A DNA stretch of 5,580 bases from an uncultured Eubacteriales bacterium (GCA_902765035.1 CACWYF010000097.1:1-5580); one strand, 5' to 3'. Counted from the first letter of the stretch, positions 1 through 5,518 are shown. Notes: generated by a model from the sequence alone, not told the origin. A program made the numbers and translations.

Positions 1-1
1 C

Positions 2-148
2 AAGGCCGTAAACGTCTGCTGGAGTCCCGGTAAGGGCTTTAAGAACCTCCGCGAAGACGCTCAGTTCCAGCTGGTTGCCAGCCGCAAGGCGCAGGCCGAC
101 GCCATCGAGGTTATCCGCAACGAGGACACTATTCAAGGCCTCGAGTAA
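2..148 (+). CDS. HU-like DNA-binding protein, C-terminal fragment
   Basis: The frame is open from the left edge and gives the last 48 residues before a TAA stop; the start lies outside the window. The visible part begins KAVNVCWSPGKGF and has the Val-x-Val-x-Trp-x-Pro-Gly strand followed by an Ala-x-Phe turn that I associate with the HU-related DNA-binding proteins of Bacteroidales, then a charged tail ending GLE. Such proteins bind DNA in the nucleoid or in phage-derived islands. The context supports the call: in Bacteroidales genomes an HU-family gene often precedes a peptidoglycan hydrolase or amidase gene and a smalltalk gene, and both kinds follow here. The DNA-binding arm is missing, so the family call rests on this tail and the neighbours. 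Another small phage-island protein is possible. Confidence 0.55.
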   Translation, partial: KAVNVCWSPGKGFKNLREDAQFQLVASRKAQADAIEVIRNEDTIQGLE

Positions 149-159
149 ATCTCGAGCCC
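137..159 (+). terminator. hairpin over the HU-like stop codon, possible terminator
   Basis: CTCGAG at 140-145 pairs with CTCGAG at 151-156 around a five-base loop that contains most of the TAA stop. After one C/C mismatch, two G-C pairs extend the stem (137-138 with 158-159). No clear T-run follows, so termination is an inference; it could equally be a 3'-end stabilising hairpin. Confidence 0.35.
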
Positions 160-179
160 TGAATAATTCAAAATGACTA

Positions 180-260
180 AATTCAAAATTCAAAAAAAAG
201 ACTACATCCTAAGTTTTCGCCCAGATTTTTTGCTGGAAGAAATAATTTTGAATTTTGATT
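180..260. repeat. AT-rich inverted repeat in the 149-395 intergenic region
   Basis: A short repeated unit (AATTCAAA, about twice, 180-195) is matched by its reverse complement at 246-258, with about 50 bases between the arms. It could fold as a long AU stem after the HU-like gene. The interval 149-395 otherwise holds only the first copy of the double-hairpin repeat and a doubtful 39-codon frame (283-402). TAATTTTG at 243-250 matches the Bacteroidetes -7 element, but no TTTG sits 19 bases upstream, so I do not call a promoter. Confidence 0.5.
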
Positions 261-320
261 TTATAAAATTTGAATTCGAAGTATGAGTATGACACGAGGA
301 ATGAGAAACTGCAACCCTTT

Positions 321-365
321 GTTCCGCGCATTAAAAGCGCGCCTTGGTGCTAGAGCATCCAAGAA
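321..365 (+). repeat. 45-base double-hairpin repeat, copy 1
   Basis: This stretch matches 1126-1170 at 42 of 45 positions in the same orientation. It folds as two adjacent hairpins. The first is CGCGC (325-329), a seven-base loop, and GCGCG (337-341). The second is an eight-pair stem made by 343-350 with 355-363, with loop TAGA and one bulged T at 358. It lies about 30 bases upstream of the hydrolase start, so it would be in that gene's 5' leader if transcription begins upstream. I do not recognise the element. Confidence 0.75.
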
Positions 366-395
366 CATTCGTCTAACCATTAAACAACATCAGTT

Positions 396-797
396 ATGCT
401 AGCACGAGGTCTTCGCAACAACAATCCGCTGAATATCAGAAGGGTTGCAGGTACTAAATGGAAAGGGCAAAGCACAACTCAAAGCGACAATGCCTTTGTT
501 CAGTTTGAAAGCATGGAGTGGGGCATCCGAGCCGCTTTCGTCCTGCTTCGCACCTATTCCGTAAAGTACCGAGCCAACTGCGTCGCCGACATCATCAAGA
601 AGTGGGCACCACCATCCGAAAACAATACAGACAGATACATCAAAAATGTCTGTTTCTGGACAGGCTTCGGAGGCTTGCAGCGACTGACTGAAAAGGATTG
701 GCCTCTACTTGTCTGGGCTATGGCACGGCAAGAGTGCGGCGAAGTCCTCGATAAGGGCGTAATCCAACGAGGATTCGACCTCTATCGCGAGAAATGA
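396..797 (+). CDS. phage-type peptidoglycan hydrolase-like protein (RGxRNNNPxNIR family)
   Basis: The protein has 133 residues and no signal peptide or membrane segment. It opens with RGLRNNNPLNIRR (residues 4-16), the variant of the RGIRNNNPGNIR signature found at the N-terminus of a family of small phage virion or lysis proteins thought to act on peptidoglycan. Further family hallmarks are the Trp-x-Gly (22-24), the F-x-x-F-x-S-x-x-x-GIRA block (34-46), WAPPSENNT (70-78) with YI just after, and AMARQECG near residues 108-115. In automatic annotation the family often appears as 'structural protein P5' or lysozyme-like. Candidate acidic catalytic residues are Glu in the 38-41 or 113-116 region; this is a guess. 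The gene stands where a peptidoglycan amidase often stands in Bacteroidales HU/smalltalk cassettes. No Shine-Dalgarno precedes the ATG, as is usual in Bacteroidota. Confidence 0.7.
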   Translation: MLARGLRNNNPLNIRRVAGTKWKGQSTTQSDNAFVQFESMEWGIRAAFVLLRTYSVKYRANCVADIIKKWAPPSENNTDRYIKNVCFWTGFGGLQRLTEKDWPLLVWAMARQECGEVLDKGVIQRGFDLYREK

Positions 798-807
798 AAA
801 AATAACT

Positions 808-845
808 GGGAGTTAAAGAAGTTAAAGGAGTTAAAGGAGTTAAAG
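808..845 (+). repeat. tandem array of GTTAAAGGA-type 9-base units
   Basis: Four consecutive copies, the first GTTAAAGAA and the last partial, start at 812, 821, 830 and 839, directly after the hydrolase stop. The bases at 818-841 are the near-perfect reverse complement of 945-968 (one mismatch in 24). Short units without unique spacers rule out a CRISPR array. Arrays of this TTAACTCC kind are, to my knowledge, common between Bacteroidota genes. Confidence 0.8.
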
Positions 846-944
846 ACGATACTACAAGGGCCCAGAACTATTGTCCTTTACTCCCAAGCGAACAAAGTGA
901 GCGAGACTCCGGCTTTGCCGCCTGAGCACCAACTGGAGCGCAAG

Positions 945-971
945 AACTCCCTTAACTCCTTTAACTTCCCC
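945..971 (-). repeat. inverted copy of the GTTAAAGGA array
   Basis: This is the reverse complement of the array at 818-841, separated from it by about 103 bases. Together the two could form a long stem enclosing the 842-944 interval, in which I see a small hairpin (CGGC-TTT-GCCG, 910-920) and no convincing gene. The copy ends about 30 bases before the smalltalk start, so the structure fills nearly all of the 798-1002 gap. Confidence 0.75.
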
Positions 972-1002
972 AAAATTCTAACCCTTAACCACTTAAAATA
1001 CC

Positions 1003-1113
1003 ATGAAAAACAAAAACATCTGGGAAGTCATCCTGAAGGTCATCGTCGCTGCCATCACCGCAGCCCTGACCGCCATCACAACCACGAGTTGCATGGGCCA
1101 CGGTCCATTCTGA
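1003..1113 (+). CDS. smalltalk protein (Bacteroidales micro-protein)
   Basis: A 36-residue protein starting MKNKNIWEVILKV. It has a lysine-rich start, a Trp at residue 7, one hydrophobic helix rich in Ile, Val, Ala and Thr (about 9-27), and a Thr-Ser-Cys-Met motif (28-31) before a short Gly/His/Pro tail. This is the pattern of the NCBI 'smalltalk protein' family: Bacteroidales proteins of roughly 30-36 residues that lie beside peptidoglycan hydrolase and HU-family genes and whose function is unknown. Cys30 after Thr-Thr-Ser looks like a lipobox, so the peptide may be a minimal lipoprotein, but most of it would then be removed as signal peptide. The neighbours here, a hydrolase-like gene and an HU-like gene, fit the usual context. 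No Shine-Dalgarno is seen before the ATG. Confidence 0.8.
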   Translation: MKNKNIWEVILKVIVAAITAALTAITTTSCMGHGPF

Positions 1114-1125
1114 ACAGAGCCGCCA

Positions 1126-1170
1126 GTTCCGCGCATTAAAAGCGCGCCTCGGTGCTAAAGCATCCGAGAA
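1126..1170 (+). repeat. 45-base double-hairpin repeat, copy 2
   Basis: This is the direct copy of 321-365, 12 bases after the smalltalk stop. The first hairpin (1130-1146) is unchanged. In the second (1148-1168) the T-A pair of copy 1 (345 with 361) is replaced by C-G (1150 with 1166), and the only other difference (1158) falls in the four-base loop. All three differences keep the fold, which suggests the structure matters. Position after one gene and before the next gives no unique clue to function. Confidence 0.75.
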
Positions 1171-1194
1171 GGTGAGATTGACGGCAGTGTTTTG

Positions 1195-1284
1195 ATGCTC
1201 TTCGCACAAATTCTCGTCTATGCAGGCAGCATTTTTGGCGTGAAGATTTACATCAAAGACCTAATTAAGCGAGCAAACAAATAA
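1195..1284 (+). CDS. possible 29-residue hydrophobic peptide
   Basis: The frame begins MLFAQILVYAGSIFGVKIY and ends KRANK, giving a hydrophobic segment over about residues 2-20 followed by a basic tail, the layout of a very small membrane peptide. Its stop lies inside the loop-side edge of a strong intrinsic terminator, so the gene, if real, would be the last one transcribed before that terminator. The ATG overlaps a TGA (1193-1195) that ends another open frame running through the second double-hairpin repeat. No Shine-Dalgarno is visible. I do not recognise the sequence. Chance is a real alternative at this length; the terminator placement and the charge pattern are the only support. Confidence 0.4.
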   Translation: MLFAQILVYAGSIFGVKIYIKDLIKRANK

Positions 1285-1320
1285 AAGTAAGAAAATGCTT
1301 TGAAGTTTGCTCGCTTTTTT
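1267..1320 (+). terminator. intrinsic terminator, 12-bp stem and T-run
   Basis: AAGCGAGCAAAC (1267-1278) pairs perfectly with GTTTGCTCGCTT (1305-1316), and TTTTTT occupies 1315-1320. The loop is long (26 bases). It would end transcription from the hydrolase/smalltalk side. The end of the 29-residue frame forms the left arm, and the next operon's promoter uses the loop and right arm. Confidence 0.8.
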
Positions 1321-1329
1321 GTAATTTTG
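1299..1329 (+). promoter_or_regulatory. Bacteroidetes-type promoter for the restriction-modification operon
   Basis: TTTG at 1299-1302 is followed by exactly 19 bases and then TAATTTTG at 1322-1329. This matches the Bacteroidetes primary-sigma consensus of a -33 TTTG and a -7 TAnnTTTG. A start site a few bases past 1329 would give a leader of roughly 20 bases before the endonuclease ATG at 1353. The -33 box is in the loop of the preceding terminator and the spacer contains its right arm. Confidence 0.8.
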
Positions 1330-1352
1330 CAGGGAGAAAAAACAAACAAGCC

Positions 1353-2069
1353 ATGACTGAAGATCAAAAGAAATCTATTTTCAATAGCGGAAAGCAGTAT
1401 TTCCGCCAGATAATAATCCCTAACCATTTGAAAGGATTGCAAACATTGAAGCTGAAAGATTTCAAGATAAATCCTTTCTTGGTGAACTATCTTGCTGCCT
1501 TTTTATGCGGAAACACAGAACCTGAGTCGCTTGCCAAGGCTTTGGTGTATCCTCGCATTCTTGGCACGAGCATTAATACCAGTTTCGGCCAAAATATACA
1601 GATTTTCATATCTCAATTGGCAGAAGTGGCAGGCTGTGCATCTGGAATTGATGGTATTGATATTGAGTTTGTTGATGCGCTTGACGGGCGCAAAAAGTAT
1701 TGCCAGTGCAAAGCAGGTCCACAAACCATCAACAAGGACGATGTTGCAAGCATTTTGGGGCATTTTAAGCACCTAAACAACAAAGCAAGACTGGACAGGC
1801 TATCCATTCAGATTGATGATATGATAATAGGTGTGCTTTATGGCGAGGAGCATGACCTTTCAGGGCATTACAAGATAATCAACTCGCATTATCCTGTATA
1901 TTGTGGTGCCGTTTTCTGGGAGCATCTGACTGGCGACAAGCAGTTCTATCATCGACTTGCAAAGGCTTTCGGAGAGGTCGTTGAGGAAGATAATATCGAT
2001 GGCAGTCATCTTATTTTGGATAAAATCAAGGAGATTGCAAAAGAAATAGAAGACAAAGGAGGTCTTTAA
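1353..2069 (+). CDS. PmeII/EcoO109I-type type II restriction endonuclease
   Basis: A 238-residue soluble protein whose central part fits the PD-(D/E)XK endonuclease family that includes EcoO109I and PmeII. The likely metal-binding site is GIDIEF (Asp103) followed by KKYCQCKAGPQTINKDD (Gln118, Lys120). EcoO109I has Asp-x13-Glu-x-Lys at the matching place, so Gln takes the Glu position here; QxK sites are known in Mrr-type nucleases and I expect the enzyme to be active. The AGPxTINKDD stretch after the lysine is the strongest family signature. The enzyme would cut unmodified double-stranded DNA. The family includes EcoO109I (RGGNCCY), but this protein's specificity cannot be read from sequence. 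It is the first gene after a strong promoter, and its stop overlaps the methyltransferase start, the expected partner. Confidence 0.75.
   Translation: MTEDQKKSIFNSGKQYFRQIIIPNHLKGLQTLKLKDFKINPFLVNYLAAFLCGNTEPESLAKALVYPRILGTSINTSFGQNIQIFISQLAEVAGCASGIDGIDIEFVDALDGRKKYCQCKAGPQTINKDDVASILGHFKHLNNKARLDRLSIQIDDMIIGVLYGEEHDLSGHYKIINSHYPVYCGAVFWEHLTGDKQFYHRLAKAFGEVVEEDNIDGSHLILDKIKEIAKEIEDKGGL
2055..2063 (+). promoter_or_regulatory. strong Shine-Dalgarno for the methyltransferase
   Basis: AAAGGAGGT ends six bases before the ATG at 2069, inside the last codons of the endonuclease. It is the only full Shine-Dalgarno on the left piece and decides the methyltransferase start. Together with the TAATG overlap it suggests that methyltransferase translation is kept up even though the nuclease gene comes first. 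Confidence 0.7.
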
Positions 2070-2299
2070 TGCCAACATTCTTATCTGCAACGAATTTAGC
2101 CGATCTGACAGGAACTTCGCTTGCCACTTCTCAAAGATGGGGCAAAAGCGGTGTTTATCCTTACCATAAAAACGAGAGAGGTAAGGAAGGCTTTTACATG
2201 GAAGAACTGACCGATGTAGAGCCAGTCAGGATGATGCTTAACACTAATTGGGACGACGAATTTCATGTTGCCCCTCTTCGCGACTTCACCTCTGTCGAA
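2069..2299 (+). CDS. DNA cytosine-5 methyltransferase, N-terminal fragment cut at the junction
   Basis: About 77 native residues are present. Residues 4-44 (for example [19 protein letters not shown]) look like a MerR-like helix-turn-helix. The fragment ends with [10 protein letters not shown], which in many Dcm-type enzymes directly precedes motif I (LFAGAGG, the S-adenosylmethionine site). Here the frame instead runs on as NAMYV and stops at 2317, because the DNA after 2299 is antisense of cobQ. The catalytic domain is therefore entirely missing from this window. The full enzyme would methylate cytosine in the recognition site of the endonuclease encoded just upstream (one-base overlap). 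The N-terminal helix-turn-helix could also let it repress its own operon, as M.SsoII and M.EcoRII-type enzymes do; that is inference. Confidence 0.65.
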
Positions 2300-2305
2300 A
2301 ATGCC
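2294..2305. other. junction between two unrelated DNA segments
   Basis: On the plus strand the methyltransferase reads correctly up to GTC GAA (Val-Glu, 2294-2299). On the minus strand CobQ reads correctly down to TTC GAC (Phe-Asp, the same six bases). Beyond this point each frame turns into antisense of the other gene. Promoter type, Shine-Dalgarno use and base composition also change here. The six shared bases look like microhomology at the join. Confidence 0.8.
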
Positions 2306-3619
2306 ATGTATGTATGAACCGTATACATTACCGCATGAAGTTCCGGTGCCTCCGGATGTGAAACCGGAAAGAGTATCTGTCCTGCCCATGTGTATCTCGT
2401 ATCCCTCGATCTCAATGCCGGACAGGTATTCGAATATCCCTTCGGTCTTTCCGAATCTTCCGGTGTACTGCTCAGTCCTCTTGTCACCTGCCAGCACTGT
2501 CTTTACCGGCAGCAGCCCGAGGCCTTTAATGCTTCCACCGCCCTCGACGCCTTCAGGATCGGAGACCTCTTCTCCGAGCATCTGGTATCCGCCGCAGATA
2601 CCGAAGACCGGTATATCTTCGCGGCAGCATCTCCTGATCTCCTCTTCGAGCCCTGTATCTCTCAGCCATCTGAGGTCTGCAATAGTGCTCTTGGATCCCG
2701 GTATGATGACGAGATCAGGGCTTCCTACCTCGTCTGCCCTGCTGACGTATCTTACAGATACATCCGGGAACTGCTCGAACACATCCATATCTGAAAAGTT
2801 GGATATCTTCGGCAGCCTCATTACAGCTATATCTATATAATCGCTGCCCTGCAGACCATCGCCTGCACCTGCAGCCCTGTTCTTTCTTCTGTTCGTCAGT
2901 CTCTCCGACAGCGAGTCCTCATCCTCGACCTTTATGTCCATATACGGCACGACTCCGGCGACCGGGATGCCGCCCTTTTCCTCGAGCATCTCGATGCCGC
3001 TGTCGAGAAGCGACGCGTCGCCTCTGAACTTGTTTATGATCAGGCCGCCGATCCTCGCCTTTTCGCTTTCCTCAAGAAGCATCACCGTGCCCAGAAGCTG
3101 CGCGAACACGCCGCCCCTGTCGATGTCACCGACGAGCAGCACAGGCGCATCTACCATCTCAGCAAGGCCCATGTTTACAATGTCGTTTTCCTTGAGATTT
3201 ATCTCTGCAGGCGAACCCGCACCCTCAATCACGATGATGTCCGCCATCTCCTCGAGCTTGCGGAAAGCATCCTTTATGACAGGTATCAGCTGCGTCTTAT
3301 ATGCAAAATAGTCTCTGGCTTTCATGTTGCCTATCGACCGCCCGTTGACGATGACCTGCGAGCCCTCGTCATCCGTCGGCTTCAGAAGGATCGGGTTCAT
3401 GCACACCATCGGCTCGATACCCGCGGCCTCAGCCTGCACGACCTGCGCTCTTCCCATCTCAAGGCCCTCCTTCGTGGCGAAGGAGTTCAGCGCCATATTC
3501 TGAGACTTGAACGGGGCGACCCTGTAGCCATCCTGACTGAATATCCGGCAGAGGCCCGCGGCAAGAAGGCTCTTGCCTGCATTCGACATGGTGCCCTGAA
3601 TCATTATAACTTTAGCCAT
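2294..3619 (-). CDS. cobQ: cobyric acid synthase CobQ, C-terminus replaced at the junction
   Basis: CobQ amidates the b, d, e and g carboxylates of adenosylcobyrinic acid a,c-diamide using glutamine and ATP, a cytosolic step of cobalamin synthesis. The N-terminal half is a dethiobiotin-synthetase-like ATPase with the P-loop GTMSNAGKS (residues 9-17) and [10 protein letters not shown] just after. The C-terminal half is a class I glutamine amidotransferase with Cys342 in [10 protein letters not shown] and His438 in GSYIHGIFD. Native sequence ends near residue 442. The frame continues to 2096 and gives 507 residues, close to a normal CobQ length, but the last 65 or so are antisense of the methyltransferase gene; roughly 40-60 true residues are missing. 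The ATG follows the transporter ATPase stop by five bases, with GGAG (3628-3631) as ribosome site, so the two genes are co-transcribed. Confidence 0.9.
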
Positions 3620-3624
3620 TATCT

Positions 3625-4500
3625 TTACTCCGCTTTGATGCTTCTCAGGAACCCTGAGTACAGCTCAGTGAGCCTTCCCTCTTTCATTCCGTACAGTCTG
3701 CTTATAGTATCATCACGGAAAACCTCTTCCGGCTTTCCAGTCATTTCAATCTTTCCTTCAGCTGAGATGCATATCACCTTGTCCGCCGTCATGTGTGCGA
3801 GCTCCAGCTCGTGCATCGACATGATGACTCCGATCTGCCGCTCCTCAACGAGCGATCTCAGCAGGTCGAGAAACTCCAGCTTGTGCCTTATGTCCAGATA
3901 CGACGTAGGCTCGTCGAGTATCATGATCTCAGGCTCCTGGCAGATGGCTCTTGCGAGCAAAACTCTTTGCCTCTGCCCGTCACTTATCGCGTTGTAGTCA
4001 CGGTCCGCAAGCTCTTCCACATGTACAAGCTCCATCGACTCCCTGACGATGCGCCTGTCTTCTGCTGAGAGGATCCCGAGCCTTCCCGTGTATGGGTAGC
4101 GGCCGAGCGACACTGCATCCTCGCAGGTCATCTTCTCAGCCGGCATCCTGTCAGTCAGCATCACAGCCTGCATCCTGGCGATCTCGCTCTGATTGTATTC
4201 GCCCCTCGCCCGGCCTTCTATATATACAGTTCCTCCAAGCGGATCCAGCTGGCCTGCTATTGTCTTGAGGACTGTCGACTTTCCGGCGCCGTTAGGGCCT
4301 ATGAGGGCAACGATTTCGCCCCTTCTTATCTCTATCTCAACGCCGCTGACAACGACCTTCTTCTCGTAACCCGTGTCAAGGGCATTAGTGCTTATCACTG
4401 CACCCATTGATCCGGAATCCATATTATTGTTCGCTTCAGTCTTTTTTTCTGATGCATATGCTGCAGCTGATGCTGCACTATTCTTCTTTTCAGTACTCAC
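3625..4500 (-). CDS. ABC transporter ATP-binding protein, FepC/BtuD type
   Basis: This is the ATPase of an importer for iron-siderophore, haem or corrinoid, acting on the inner membrane face with the FecCD-type permease encoded just upstream. From the GTG start (291 residues) the motifs are Walker [10 protein letters not shown] (68-76), Q-loop Gln111, signature SDGQ (173-176, for the usual SGGQ), Walker B IMILDEP with Asp196 and Glu197, and H-loop His230. I chose GTG at 4500 because GAGGTGA lies immediately upstream at good spacing and overlaps the permease stop. An ATG at 4551 would need a 47-base overlap, and an ATG at 4422 has no ribosome site. The first 35 or so residues are an Ala/Ser/Lys/Asn-rich extension absent from typical family members, which usually start close to the first strand. 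CobQ follows after five bases, favouring a corrinoid or cobalt-related substrate, though this is inference. Confidence 0.9.
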   Translation of the reverse strand: MSTEKKNSAASAAAYASEKKTEANNNMDSGSMGAVISTNALDTGYEKKVVVSGVEIEIRRGEIVALIGPNGAGKSTVLKTIAGQLDPLGGTVYIEGRARGEYNQSEIARMQAVMLTDRMPAEKMTCEDAVSLGRYPYTGRLGILSAEDRRIVRESMELVHVEELADRDYNAISDGQRQRVLLARAICQEPEIMILDEPTSYLDIRHKLEFLDLLRSLVEERQIGVIMSMHELELAHMTADKVICISAEGKIEMTGKPEEVFRDDTISRLYGMKEGRLTELYSGFLRSIKAE

Positions 4501-4504
4501 AGCA

Positions 4505-4511
4505 TCACCTC
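4505..4511 (-). promoter_or_regulatory. Shine-Dalgarno deciding the GTG start of the ATPase
   Basis: GAGGTGA on the minus strand includes the permease stop TGA and sits a few bases before the GTG at 4500. This makes GTG more credible than the in-frame ATGs at 4551 and 4422 and implies translational coupling of permease and ATPase. Confidence 0.6.
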
Positions 4512-5518
4512 TTCTTTCTGTCGAGCAACATGAATATGACGACCGGCGCACCGAACACCGCAGTCATCGTGCTTATGCTCATCTCAGTCGGCGCGAACAG
4601 ATTTCTCGCAAGCAGGTCGCAGAACAGGCAGAACACAGCGCCCCCGAGGAAGCACTGCGGCACCATCACGATCGGCTTCGAAGTCTTCGTTATCGACCTC
4701 ACCAGATGCGGGACAGCTATGCCAACGAAGGATATAGGGCCGGCAAAAGCAGTGACCGTTGCCGACAGCAGGCTCGAAAGCGTAATGAGCCCGATCCTGA
4801 ACGATCTTATGTTGACGCCGACGCTCCTCGCGTACTGCTCACCCATCTGAAAGGCAGTCATAGGTTTTGACAGCATAAAAGCTGCAATAACAGCCAGCAC
4901 AACGACGACCGTAAGAGTCTTCACATTGTCCCAGCTGACAGCCGAGAAGCTTCCCATCGACCAGTTGTGCAGGTTGACTATGTTTGAATCATCAGCGAAA
5001 GTCACCAGGAACTCAGTGACCGCTGAGCATATGTATCCCACCATCACGCCGCAGACTATGAGGACCGCCATGCTCCTGATCCGCCTCGAGATCACGAGGA
5101 TGACTGCCGTCACGGCGAGCGATCCAGCGAACGCAGCAATGATCATCATCAGCGAGCTTGTCATCATCCCCTCGCGCAAAGCGTATATCATGGCTGTCGC
5201 GACACAGAGTTTTGCACCCGATGAGATGCCCAGAATGTACGGGCCCGCGATAGGGTTGGCGAAGAACGTCTGCAGCAGGAATCCGGATACAGAAAGAGCG
5301 CCTCCGAGGAATACTGCCGCCAGGATCCTCGGCATGCGGATGTCCCATACTATCCTGCCGAACTTGCTCACAGTGTCATGTGAGAAGAGAATCCTGACCG
5401 CCTCTCCGGCGCTCATCGACGAACTTCCCGTCAGTATATTTGCGATAATGAGCACGGCAAGAAGCAGCGCAAGCGCCGCATAGGTTACCATTATCCTCGA
5501 TTTCCTGCCTTCTCCCAT
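4505..5518 (-). CDS. FecCD/BtuC-family ABC transporter permease
   Basis: Integral membrane permease that forms the channel for iron-siderophore, haem or vitamin B12-type substrates. From the ATG at 5518 it has 337 residues, normal for the family. It starts MGEGRKSRIMVTYAALALLL, with the first membrane helix at about 9-29. Family signatures are DIRMPRILAAVFLGGALSVSG, FANPIAGPYILGISSGA, NWSMGSFSAVSW and GPISFVGIAVPHLVR; the last includes the loop that contacts the ATPase. I count about nine or ten hydrophobic segments. An earlier in-frame ATG at 5569 (354 residues) and one at 5539 exist, and the frame stays open to the window edge. I prefer 5518 because GGGAAG lies five bases upstream and the length fits. 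A substrate-binding protein gene is expected upstream, outside the window. Confidence 0.9.
   Translation of the reverse strand: MGEGRKSRIMVTYAALALLLAVLIIANILTGSSSMSAGEAVRILFSHDTVSKFGRIVWDIRMPRILAAVFLGGALSVSGFLLQTFFANPIAGPYILGISSGAKLCVATAMIYALREGMMTSSLMMIIAAFAGSLAVTAVILVISRRIRSMAVLIVCGVMVGYICSAVTEFLVTFADDSNIVNLHNWSMGSFSAVSWDNVKTLTVVVVLAVIAAFMLSKPMTAFQMGEQYARSVGVNIRSFRIGLITLSSLLSATVTAFAGPISFVGIAVPHLVRSITKTSKPIVMVPQCFLGGAVFCLFCDLLARNLFAPTEMSISTMTAVFGAPVVIFMLLDRKKR

Noticed and set aside
243..272. Promoter for the hydrolase gene (TAATTTTG at 243-250)
   Set aside because: The -7 match is good, but no TTTG lies at the required 19-base spacing, and the region is so AT-rich that chance matches are expected.
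808..971. CRISPR-like repeat array
   Set aside because: The nine-base units are directly adjacent, without unique spacers, and have an inverted partner; no cas gene is present.
897..1139. 80-codon plus-strand frame
   Set aside because: It runs through the inverted repeat and overlaps the smalltalk gene in another frame; its product is His/Arg-rich with no family features.
985..1209. 74-codon minus-strand frame over the smalltalk gene
   Set aside because: It is antisense to smalltalk and has unusual composition, with no matching promoter or ribosome site.
1860..2090. 76-codon minus-strand frame
   Set aside because: It lies wholly antisense to the endonuclease gene and has no supporting features.
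2265..2840. Plus-strand frames of 191 and 134 codons (2265-2840, 2390-2794)
   Set aside because: They are antisense of cobQ, which has clear catalytic motifs; the plus-strand proteins show no recognisable family features.
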